A DNA stretch of 64,000 nucleotides from Coenobita brevimanus. Its lineage: Eukaryota > Arthropoda > Malacostraca > Decapoda > Coenobitidae. Position numbers and translations under genes: made by a program. Each line of letters begins with the position of its first letter. Positions within the stretch are counted from its first letter, which is position 1. The notes under the pieces were generated by a model. It did no database searches, was not told the DNA's origin, and saw nothing but the letters and a program-made list of their open reading frames with translations. Shown one piece after another: positions 34,962 to 46,084 of this stretch. The stretch covers positions 22,984,253 to 23,048,252 of the forward strand of contig CM064632.1 in the NCBI GenBank assembly GCA_032717465.1, written 5' to 3'.

Positions 34962-35649
34962 ACCTCAGTATCCTCTTGTATGTTACTGCTGCAAATTATG
35001 TCGATATGAAAATGATATAAATACCGAAAATGACGATGTTACTATGCAATATGCAGAGTACATCGCTTAGGAAGAGGTGTTACGAAGCCTCCCATGCCAG
35101 CTAGAGTACAGCCCAAAGCACTGTGTTACCTGGGGTGGAGAAAGAGAGCAAAATATGTTAGTTTGCTCCCCACCCAGATCAGCTGTGTGGTCTTGTTAAA
35201 ACGTCTTTCGTGATCTGGAAAGTTTGTTATCATTGGAACTTCTCGTCGAAAAAACATGCTGTTCTTAAAAATCATTCGTCAGTTAATTTTGTGCACAGTC
35301 AGATAATTCCGTTGATGTACACGCGTCTTCACGTTACTCAGCTCACATTAATGTCAAATTAGGGTGCGTCATTCTGGCATATAATTTTACTAACTACCCA
35401 AAAATATGCCTTCAGACACATTTGATTTAGTATTTTTCGCGTTTTACGACTATTTCTTCACTGGGTCTCAACTTCTATCTTGCCATTCACTTTAAGTTTT
35501 TATTTTTTTTCTCTCTCTCACCATACTTACTGTTGCACAAATTTTTTTAGTAATTCACCCAGTACAGTATATCCAAGCATCTTGGCAGAATGTACCTTGC
35601 AAGCTTATTTTGATCTCTTATCCATAAGTAAATGTTCTTGCATATTATG

Positions 35650-35950
35650 TGGTATGGTCGCATGGGCGTAGGTGTGATGTGGTGATATGAGTGTAGGCCT
35701 GCGTGTGATGTGGTGCTATGAGTGTAGGTGTGATATCGTGGTATGAGTGTAGACCTACATGTGATGTGGTGTTATGAGTGTAGGTGTGATATGGTGATAT
35801 GAGTGAAGGTGTGATGTGATGATATGAGTGTAGATGTGATGTGGTGATATGAGTATAGGTGTGATGTGGTGATATACTGTATGTGTAGCCTATATGTGAT
35901 GTGTTGATAAGGGTGTAAGTGTGATACGGTTGTACTGACGCAGATGTGAC
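35650..35950. repeat. 25-bp minisatellite
   Basis: Units of the type GTGTGATGTGGTGATATGAG followed by TGTAG, with length variants. Confidence 0.85.
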
Positions 35951-36478
35951 GAGAAGAAAAAAGGATTGCTAGGTAGGGGGCTCTGATATCCTGGGTTGGC
36001 GTGGAGTTGGTGGATCGAGTGTATTGCAAAAAAAAAAAAAAAAAAAAGCAGTAAAGCCTAACAATATTTAAGATATTAATTTAAAAACCGTGCATTCATG
36101 TAAAGACAGCTGTTTACACGGATTTCACGGTGCTTTCTCATTTCTCTTTAATTTCTTCAAAGGTAATGGCGAATTTGAAGTTTTTGCAATTTTTCACACT
36201 GGTTGTTTTTGGGTCACGCTGCATACCCAGGCACTGCACTGATACTGGCGATCCATAGAAGGTCAGAATGAGGAAGGTGCCAGGATAAGGTCAGTAAGGG
36301 AGACATTTCCACCGTCTCAACACAACTGTCTTCCTGGGAGGACAGGGTCCTTTACGGGAGTAGTTTGAGTCACCTCTGCAATATAATGTTAACTGCTGCA
36401 CCTGGACCAGAGGGTGTGCCCTAACTTATACTTATTATATAGGCTACACATATATATGTATACAATGAACAATATACG

Positions 36479-36480
<2 letters not shown>
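35951..36480. other. Non-coding stretch between duplicated segments
   Basis: Contains an (A)n run at 36028-36046. Nothing else recognised. Confidence 0.45.
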
Positions 36481-36515
<35 letters not shown>

Positions 36516-36559
36516 CGTGCAATAATTCTTGGTGATTTGTGAGCATAGAGGTGCACTGT

Positions 36560-36609
<50 letters not shown>

Positions 36610-36932
36610 CCCAGACGAGTCAGTTTCTTGGTAATGATTTTCACCTCAAAATATGGACCCTAGTAAACGTAATCCGTATATACAATAATCACCTTTACTG
36701 AGACACTTTAGCGGCTAAGTGGGGTTATTTAGGGTTGGTTAGGATTTTTTTACACCTCTTACCTTCTGTTATATTTCGTCTTATTTCTGCAGATATAATG
36801 GCATAACTTTTTTCTTATTTATCTCCTATTAAAATAACCCCAAACGGTGGCAATCACTCCAACTAAGATATACAGCTGCTACAAGACGAGGAATATGTGT
36901 GTGTGACATGTATTAATTGTGTTAAATTAGAA

Positions 36933-37014
<82 letters not shown>

Positions 37015-37129
37015 TACTTTTACCCAAGCCACATTGGTTAATTTACGTCCTCTTCCCATCAGTCTGTCTGTCTGTCTCTGTCTGTTTGTCTGTCTGTGTC
37101 TAACTGTCTGTCTTTCTGTCTGTCTGTCC

Positions 37130-37176
<47 letters not shown>

Positions 37177-38045
37177 GCACCCATCGCACATACATCCCCC
37201 AAACCGGTAGTTACATTTCCAATACCTCTCACCAGATTCCTTTATCCCCTCCAAACACACACACTTTTGACTATACATGTTTTTGTCTCTTCAGATAAAC
37301 TGTCATACTTTAAGTGGCTTTGAAATATTTCGTAACACTTCCTCCTCATCATTTGTTTTGGATACAGGTGTTATACCTCAATATCCTCTAGTATGTTATT
37401 GATGCAAACTATGTGGGTATTAACATAATATATTTACTGAACAAGATAATGCTACTGTGCACTATGCAAAGTAAATCGGGTGTTACGAAGCCTCCCATGA
37501 TAAGTAAAATACGGCCAATAACACGCTGTAACCTTGCTGGGAGAATTAGAACAAAATATATTAATTTGTTCCCCACCCAGGTCAGCTGTGTGATCTTGTT
37601 AAAATGTGTTTAGTGATCTGGAAAGTTTGTTATTAAATCTTCACTTCGAATATACATGTTATTGTTTTTATAATCATTCGTCGATTAATTTTTGTGCACA
37701 GTGGAGTAAATTCCATTGATGTACCCTTGCACATGTCTTCACATGACTCAGTCCACAAATGTCACATCAGGGTGCTTCATTTTTGCACATACTAAGTAAC
37801 CAAAAATGATCGCTGAAGCACACTTGATTTTATAGGATTTTTTCGCGTTTTTCTGCCATTCCTCCACTGGGTTTCAACTGCTTTTCTTGCCATTCACTTG
37901 TTTTTTCCTCCCTCACGGTTCATACTATCGCACAAGTTTTGTAGACCTTCACCCAATATATCCAAGCATCTTAGAGGGATGCATCTTGAAACCTTATCTT
38001 GTTCTCTAATCCATAAGTAAGTGTTCTTGCATTTTATTATAGGCA
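36481..38045. repeat. Segmental duplication, copy B (empty LINE site)
   Basis: Collinear with copy A: (GT)n tracts at 36481-36513 and 36561-36603, CAGCTGCTACAAGACGAGGA, (CA)n at 36933-37012, TCTG/(CT)n at 37062-37170, CTCTTCAGATAAACTG, MITE-A remnant, CCCCACCCAGGTCAGCTGTG and TATCCAAGCATCTTAG. The sequence runs straight through the position of the LINE in copy A. Confidence 0.9.
37331..37516. mobile_element. MITE-A copy, uninterrupted paralog
   Basis: CGTAACACTTCCTCCTCATC, GTTTTGGATACAGG, TCAATATCCTCTAGTATG and GGTGTTACGAAGCCTCCC follow MITE-A order. The outer left arm is missing. Confidence 0.6.
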
Positions 38046-38239
38046 TCACTCTGTAAGTATATATGACCAGATCTGACGAAGAATAACATGCGCTAATGGT
38101 AGCAGTTTGAAAGTGCGAGGTATCGTTGAAGAGAATTAGTAGGAGGAGTGAGGCACGGCTGACGTGAGTAAGTATGGAGAATGAGTCAGGAAAAACGTAA
38201 GACAGGATGAAGGTTGAAATAAAGCAAAAGTGAGATACC

Positions 38240-38765
38240 GTCAAGAAATGAGGGTAGAAGGAGGCAGGGAGGCGTTAGAGAAAGAGTAGGGTATAGTGAT
38301 GTTAGACAGGGAGGGAGTGGGACCCAGTGGCGTGAGAGAAGACCACAGTATGGCAGGCTAACGCTTGGCAAGGTAGGGGTGAGACAGAGTAGCAGAGTAG
38401 TGTTAGGCAGAACATAGGTGAAGTAAGGTGGTGGTGGGCAGGACAAAGGTGAAAAAGGGTGGTGTTTGGTAGGGCATGGGTGGGCCAGAGTGGTGTTAGA
38501 AAGTGCAGGAGGAAGGCATGGTGATGTTAGGCAGGGCAGTCGTGGGGCATGATGGTGTTAAACAGGACAGGGATGAAGTAAGGTGGTTTTGGGCAGGGCA
38601 GGGGTGAGGAAAGGTGGAGTTAGAAAGTGTAGGTGGGAGGTATGGTGATGTTAGGCAGAGAAGAGGTGAGGCAAGATGGTGTTAGACAGGACATGGATGA
38701 AGTAAGGTAGTGTTAGGCAGGACGGGAGGCAAGGAGGGTGGTGTTAGGAATGGAAGAATCAGGTG
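38240..38765. repeat. GGTGTTAGGCAGGGCAGG-type minisatellite
   Basis: Imperfect units of about 55-65 bp built from GGTGGTGTTAG(G/A)CAGG and AGGGGTGAGGCA(A/G)GGT. No gene. Confidence 0.85.
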
Positions 38766-40095
38766 CACTCATGGATGATTAACAGAAAAATCTTAACAGT
38801 ATACGAGGTTTGCTAATGGAATTCGAGGAGGTTAATCTAGTGCAGATTCTGCTCCTTAATTTCAGTCTAATACACCTTTTGCTCCATTTTTCTCATTGCT
38901 GTTTCCAGTTTCAGTCCTTAGCAACCATACCTTCCTTTCACCTTCATACTCTCCCATCCTTTTCCATAACATTGCTCTGTACTATTCAAATGGGAATCCT
39001 CCTCTTCGAATTTGCTATCTTTTTTCGAAATATTGTTCATCCTTTTACTTAATTCAACCTCATACTCTTCCTCCGTTCCGTTTATATTGCTCTGTACTAG
39101 TAAAATGACTGTCCTCCTCTTCCATTTATGTCTCTTCCTAAATTATATTCCACCTTCCTTTCTCTCCCAGTATTTTTACAGCTTTCCTTTGTTCTGTCCC
39201 GTTCTTTTCCCTTTCCCAGTCGCCATCCCTCGTGCCTCAGTGCTACCCGTCCCTTGGCCTATTACGTGTGCTCTGGACACGAGAGCACAATATATATTTT
39301 CTTCTCTTATTCGTTTGTCGCGGGCATCGGAAGAATTAATCCCCTAATTGTCTGCCACAGAAGACTTGAAAACTGATAATGTGTGAGGTAAAAGGTTATG
39401 AAAGACATAGTTCACAAGCAATTCTGTAATAGAATAAGCATCCAAAATGTATACATCAAGATATTACACCAAATGAAATCAAATATGTAAGATAAAATAG
39501 GATCAGACAACTACCTATTCAATACAGTTACTGTAATATCGATCACGCATATAAAATGACTGTTAAAGCGTGATCATTGATATCTGAACCTGTGGCTCCC
39601 CTTCAAGATATGTCGTTAGTTGGGCTCATTTCGCATTCCACCTGCTCACTTCACTCGGCCTTTGAAACATTATCATGAAATATTACATCCACTTGTATTT
39701 AATACAGCCACACTAAACGAGGACAAAGTTTATGTTTTCAGATTTTTGTTTTTAGCTTTGGAATTGGGTTGTTGCCCGTAGGCCTGTATATGTGTTATCC
39801 TGTAATCGGGCTGCAGCCAAAACTGCCATACCCGTACATATAATCCTGTTGACACTTATAGCGATAGTACCGACTAAATGTAATCCTGGGGCAAATTATG
39901 TACGAGGAGAAGAACTGTGGACCCACTCATAACGTAGTGGGATGTTAATTTTTTTCTTATATTAAAGTATTCGTCGCATATTATAGCACACAATTACTGC
40001 GCTGATTCCATCACCCTACATTGTTTTAACTCCATAATCTGTCTCCCGTGTAACTCTGCTTGGTAGGTTCGTAGCCCATAACTCAAGCCTCTCTC

Positions 40096-40128
<33 letters not shown>

Positions 40129-40186
40129 TTCCAGTGTAACAGTCTGCTTGGCAGGTTCATGGCTCATAACGCAAACATTCCCCCCC

Positions 40187-40224
<38 letters not shown>

Positions 40225-41177
40225 GGAGTTTGATGTAGTGGATCGCGTTGCCCTCTCTCACCACCTGTTCACATCCACAGTATTCCAACAGTAGCATAAA
40301 AAAAATCGTATAAGGTTCACACAGTTTATACAGGAAACCAAAAGGAATACTAAACTTCACACAAATGGAAAGTGATGTAACTCTCAACAAGTATCATCCC
40401 CTTGAATCCCGTGATGTAATTATTTTATTTTATTCTTGCTATCTCCAGACGCCTTTTTAAACTTAGGAAATGCCCCTGGTACTGAAGGAGTAATAAATGG
40501 AGGTCATATCTAATCCCTACAGTTCAGTGAGTTAACTGAAATCGTCTGGCAACAGAAAAAAAAACAGAATAAAGACATCACTATACTGAATGATCTCTAA
40601 CATTTTATTTTTTACAGAGATTAATGGCTGATCCTTAGGAGGTGTCGAAAGCACTGTAGCACAGGTAGTAGGATTTGTCCGACTGTCTTGTCACTTCCTA
40701 TAATATAGAACAAACATCAAGCAAAGACTGATAACTAAGCAACAACTGCAACACAAGAAGCAGTTGTTGGGGTTACGTTTTCATCAGTGATAAATAGTTT
40801 GTTGAAAACGGTGAGGGAAACATTTGCGATTACATAATAAAATCAATATCATTTCAACACACAGCTGCACACGAAAAATACCAACTTGGCTACCTTACTA
40901 CAGTACCCTCTGGAAGAAGCAGCAATACACACTTACTGTAGTAAACACATTATAAAGTAAGAAATGCAAGAGTTTAAAGTGAGAAACTAATGTTTCGTGT
41001 GTGTGTGTGTGTGTGTGTGTGTGTTTACATTATATTTTGCTGCAGGTCTTAGCAGACAGGTAGTGACCTAGTTGAAGACACTAGAGACGGAGATGAAGGC
41101 TGTGCTTAAGTGTAGCGGTTTAAATCTTCCAGAGATGACCAGAAGCATTATACAAATAAAATTCTGTTAGAAATGAG
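38766..41177. other. Non-coding stretch
   Basis: AT-rich DNA with pyrimidine-rich patches (38870-39260), (CT)n tracts at 40090-40130 and 40188-40221 and (TG)n at 40998-41023. At 40425-40560 a short dispersed repeat begins with TTTATTCTTGCTATCTCCAG; the same words recur near 5570, 61330 and 62070. No protein-coding evidence. Part may be 3' UTR or downstream flank of the carbonic anhydrase gene. Confidence 0.45.
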
Positions 41178-41530
41178 TATTGGTGTATTGGACTACGGTA
41201 ATCTTTAGCTTCGGGAAAAGAATATTGGTGTATATGACTATGGTAACCTTTAGCTTCGGGAAAAGAATATTGGTGTATATGACTATGGTAACCTTTAGCT
41301 TCGGGAGAAGAATATTGGTGTATATGACTATGGTAACCTTTAGCTTCGGGAAAAGAATATTGGTGTATATGACTATGGTAACCTTTAGCTTCGGGAAAAG
41401 AATATTGGTGTATATGACTATGGTAACCTTTAGCTTCGGGAAAAGAATATTGGTGTATATGACTATGGTAACCTTTAGCTTCGGGAAAAGAATATTGGTG
41501 TATATGACTATGGTAACCTTTAGCTTCGGG
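41178..41530. repeat. 45-bp minisatellite, about 7.8 near-identical copies
   Basis: Unit begins TATTGGTGTATATGACTATG and continues GTAACCTTTAGCTTCGGG then AAAAGAA. Internal copies differ by only one or two bases; the first copy is more diverged. The period is a multiple of three, so it is open on both strands (MTMVTFSFGKRILVY on plus; KLKVTIVIYTNILFP on minus). It lies about 250 bp beyond the carbonic anhydrase stop codon and may be in its 3' UTR. Confidence 0.95.
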
Positions 41531-41783
41531 ATCTCTTGCATCCCAAAAGGAGTAGCCTGGGATTGTCTTTTACCATTTTGAATTTTCTTTTGTAGGTTTT
41601 GATGCTTTTGAATTTAATTTTGGCTTAACACACAATTGTAAAACAGCCTCATCAAGCTACTACCTTTAGGAAATATCTCCGCTACAGAAAGTATAAGAAA
41701 GTGGAGGAAGGACACTGCTGATGAAGTAAGCTGGTGCTGATAGTGATCTTGAATCTTCTGAACGATATGACCAGTTCGGCATA

Positions 41784-41807
41784 CTAGTCCAAGTCGGCGA
41801 AGTAAAG
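41784..41807 (-). CDS. Carbonic anhydrase exon 8 (C terminus)
   Basis: Acceptor ATTCCTGTTGCAG|CT, then LYFADLD and TAG at 41786-41784. With exon 7 this gives ...GSRQLYFADLD, which fits the usual alpha-CA end (NGRxVYASF type). The exon is short, so this is the least certain junction, though phase, acceptor and sequence all agree. Confidence 0.75.
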   Translation of the reverse strand, partial: LYFADLD

Positions 41808-43581
41808 CTGCAACAGGAATTATAGGTATTAGACAGTATGATCAGTAACATAATATTAAATTATGTTATAGCTTTACCGGCACAGAATTAGTTAATGTTA
41901 CCAATTTAAAAAAGAAAATCAACAGTCCATGTGCGACATTCCTGAATATATTTATGGTAGATTCCCTGTCGTAACCATAAACTGTTCTTGTGGGAAGGTA
42001 AAGGCAAGACGAGTACAGTCTTCTCATGCCTCTTGTTCTTTCTCCAGTAAAATAAGTAAAAAAATAAAAAAATAAAGATAATAACAGAATAAATATAGTT
42101 ACGAAGGAGAATTGTCGTAAGATTATATATACTGTATATATATATATTCTTTCTCTGCAGGAAACATAAGCTAGTAAAGGAGGGTTCAGAATATTCTTTT
42201 GTATCCAGTTCTTCGTATAATAACAGATCAAAGTTACAACATGGAATCAATCGTAAATATGTTTAAGAATCCGGCTTCAAAATACGGCACATTTCCCATT
42301 CAGTTCCACGTTTACAGGTAAGCTTCAAGTTTCAGGCAGTTTTACAGGTAAGCTTCAAGTTTCAAGCAGTTTCTTTAAATTCGAAAACCTTGTTCATAAA
42401 TTTTCTAGCTTCCTTATTCCATACTATTTCTTCTTTAAAGAGGTAAATCCAGTCGGATATAAACAAACAGAGCACTGCCACGTTCTTCGAAACTTGAAGC
42501 CTGGTTTTGAACGCGTAACTTGAAGGAACCGCACATGTGAAAAAGAGCTCACCTGGGAACAATGACTTACCTGGGAAAAGAAATCACCTTGGAAAAAGTA
42601 GGAAAGAGAACTCACCTGGGAAGAATACCTCATCCTGGAAAAAGAACTCGCCTGGGAAAAAGAACTCACATCGGAAAAAGAACTCACCTGGCGGCTACCG
42701 AGAGACTGAGCAGGACGGTAGTTGTCAACCAGGGCATCTGCGTTGGCGTCCTTCAAGGTGCGGAACTGTGCCATCTGTAGGGGTATAGCCACACTTCACC
42801 ATGTTAGTCTTGCTAACCACAGACTATTTTATACGGCCGTTGAAAATAAAAAAGACCATTCAAAGTTTTTAAAATCCTGAATGAAACACAAAGGCGTTTG
42901 ACCCCTTTATTGTGATGACGTCTTACTTATTTTTTCTTGCTACCTAGGAAGACCTCTTGTACTGAAAGGATTAATGAAGGCTATATCTGACATCTCCAGT
43001 TTCAAGAGCCATTCCTTAGCCGAGTACAGACGTTTTGTGGCAGCATGGATAAATGAGAAACGACGTCATTGTACTGAAGGAACTAAATGCTAGATCAAGA
43101 ATGACGGCACAAAATAAGATAGAAAATGAAGAGTAAGAGGATGTGTTAATTGTCATTATACTCGTTTTACCTTCACTTGGCCCACATGTTAGTCTTTTTG
43201 CAGCCAACAGTATTTCACATAGTTCAGTAAGCAGAACACAATGCTGCACGAAAGTTACTCTATTGTTACAGCTAAGCAGTCAGGCTGGAGAGATGACAAT
43301 TTTAGAGTTAAAAGAGTATAGGAGAATATATTTACTCTTATCTCCTCACCTGTTTGTCCGATACGTCTAGTTTGTCATGGAAGACCGTCCACACTACCAC
43401 CTCGTTGCAGGGCGGTGTGGTCAGAGAGCCTAGGTAGCGGTGGAACTTCTTCCTGTTGTTGGGTAGGAAGGTTGACAGCGGAATGGGCTGAATGGCGACC
43501 TCTTGACCTGATGGTAAAGGAACGAATGTGAAGGAATTGTGTTTGCCCATATCTTCACGGAAATAACGAAAGCATGTAACA

Positions 43582-43616
<35 letters not shown>

Positions 43617-44173
43617 GATATGAACTTGATGTAGTGCAACCACCCGACGATGTCTGTATTAAGAAACAATAGTAAAGAGGTTAGCAGTAAATCTAAGCAG
43701 AAATATCTTACGTGATACACGAAACAAAACCCACCAGTTCTGTTTTAGATTGTAACAAGTACAGTTAGAGGTTTAAGTCACACAAAGCATCGAGTTCCGT
43801 GATAAACAAAACAGCACAAAGTATCACCTGGCAGCGTGATGTTGGCAAGGCCCGTTACAAGTCCTGCGAGTGCTGGGTTGTCTTGCTCTGTGATGGTAAA
43901 CATGACCCCGAGTACCGCCAGACCGTCCTCGTACAAAACGGCCGTTGCTGTGTCGTTGTAAACCTTCCTGTAATGCACCAGGTGCACCTCGCACGGGTAC
44001 CTAAGAGGAGAGAGCATGCAGTATTATAATCTCTCTCTCTCTCTCTCTCATGCTACTTCAGGCCATTAAGTTTCATATCCATTTGAGACGAACCAACTAA
44101 TATTCCGCAAGCGGAACCATCTTCTCCGTCATCATATTGATCTTCTGCTTATCCTGTCATACTGTTTCACCCC

Positions 44174-44235
<62 letters not shown>

Positions 44236-45987
44236 ATCGCCCCCTACCATCATACGCAGATCTTCCGCCACGTCTATCATACTGCCTCTTCCCCTTATTT
44301 CATTCATTTCCCCTCATTATCAGCATACTTAATCAGTGTCCTCTATATATCACAGTGTTTCGTCCCGTGGTTTCCATTTTTCCTGCTGTCGTCATACTTA
44401 ATCTTCTGCCTCCGTTATCACTCTGCCTCATCACCTTTGTTTTCATCATGGGAGCGAGCTAACCATGGCTCACTGACTCAACCCTGTCTACCATCCACCA
44501 TACCAAGCCCTCTCAGTGTGGTCTAAGTTCTGCCTTCATGTTTCAGTTTATCTTGCCTGTCATCCTTCATCCTCTCCTGCCTGAGGTACTTTATTGCCTA
44601 ACAACAACCTAACTCCGACTCCGACATGATCTCTTTCTTAACTCTTCGTTACTCCATCCTATCCACTACCATACTCCACCCTAAATACTGCCATACTTCA
44701 CCTTAACCACTGCCATACTCCACCTTAACCACTGCCTTTCTCCATACTCCATCCCAACCACCGCCATATTCCACCCAAACTGCCGCAAAACTGTATCCTG
44801 ACCGCAGCAAAACTCCACGTCATCCACCGCCATACTCCACCCTAATCATCGTCTACCTCCCAACTTACCTGTTGTGTCGGATGAGATGCTCCGAGCCAAC
44901 TGGGTTATTGGATCCCCAATGGAAATGAAGCTGCGCGAACTCATATTCGCCGTTGAGATTCCCGCCACGCACGTAGGGTCTGATCGGCGTGTCCACTGTG
45001 ATCATGGCTGCCGGTAAAGAAATACCTGATTTAGGTAAATCCGAATAATCAGCGTGGGAGGCTTATTGAGGAATCTCTGTCAGTTTACTAATCGATAGCT
45101 CAAAAATCTGGCCCTCCAAACCTACCAATGTGAGTTATGATTCTTGCTGATAAAAATGTGGATAGTGATCTGCGTGTCAGCATTTCCTGATTATATTACG
45201 TTAGCGTACGTAAGAACCAAGTGAGAGGCTGAGAACAGCGGTCGTGCTACGGTCACTAGCAAAATTGGCCGAGGAAGTGTTTTTGCAGTCAGTATGTTTT
45301 CATCTGACGGAGCTGGACCATACACACAAATACTATGCTGTGGTTGCATGAAGTGCGATAGGCCTTACTCATGAAGTAGCAATGAGCCTTCTTGGTCACT
45401 GGTCAAATCAACCCCTTTATGAGGCTACACTTGGCCATCAATGGAGCAAAACTGAATTCGAGATCATTGTCAGATGAAAACAACTGACCATGTCTTCAGA
45501 GTATGAAAGTTAACCGTAATGAATAACCTAGGACACCTCACTGGATTTCACAACTCCATGAAGGAACTATATCCTTTTTACATTAACCTGACCCAAATTT
45601 TCGTCCTCTTACAGCTTATTTCACGTAGATTACCAGAGGTAAGGGGCAATTATACGCCTCTACAGTACGTCCTTTCCATAACACATTTTGGTGACTAGCA
45701 TCGTATTTCAATGATGATAAGTTTTTGCAACTCGTCATTCAAGATGGTGAGAATCCGAGAGATGCCAGTTTTAGACCAGGTTAGAGTAAAAACAGTATAA
45801 GCGTACCTGAGTGTCCATTATTCGTGACTTTGACTGATGTTGGTATAACGTTGTAGTTGAAGAACTGGAAGGGATTCCATGTCGTCACCAGTTTCCCGTT
45901 GTAGAGATCAATAGGAGACTGGCGCTGATATCCGCAAAAGGGGTAATGCTTTGCCCAATTCCGCGGACCTGAAGGGTGATACTGTAG

Positions 45988-46084
<97 letters not shown>

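Larger units (their letters stand above)
33508..35113. mobile_element. MITE-A copy interrupted by the RTE-like LINE
   Basis: The left part (33508-33552) and right part (34962-35113, ending ATCGCTTAGGAAGAGGTG...AGTACAGCCC) together match the uninterrupted copy at 37331-37516. The outer part of the left arm is missing in both paralogs. Confidence 0.6.
32760..35655. repeat. Segmental duplication, copy A (with LINE insertion)
   Basis: Collinear with 36481-38045: CAGCTGCTACAAGACGAGGA, (CA)n at 33178-33271, (CT)n at 33310-33345, CTTCAGATAAA, MITE-A remnant, CCCCACCCAGATCAGCTGTG, TGATCTGGAAAGTTTGTTAT and TATCCAAGCATCTT. It is about 1.4 kb longer than copy B only because of the element at 33553-34961. 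Divergence outside the insertion looks like 10-20% by eye. Confidence 0.9.

Noticed and set aside
41178..41530. CRISPR array
   Set aside because: Units are contiguous with no unique spacers and the sequence is eukaryotic. The same holds for 53085-53365.
41167..41581. Repeat protein-like frames of 124-133 codons on both strands
   Set aside because: Caused by a 45-bp minisatellite with period divisible by three; open equally on both strands.
42424..42687. Read-through extension of carbonic anhydrase exon 7 as the normal C terminus
   Set aside because: A consensus donor follows exon 7 and a short in-phase exon at 41784-41807 gives a C terminus typical of the family; the extension is repeat-encoded. 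Kept only as an alternative-splicing possibility.
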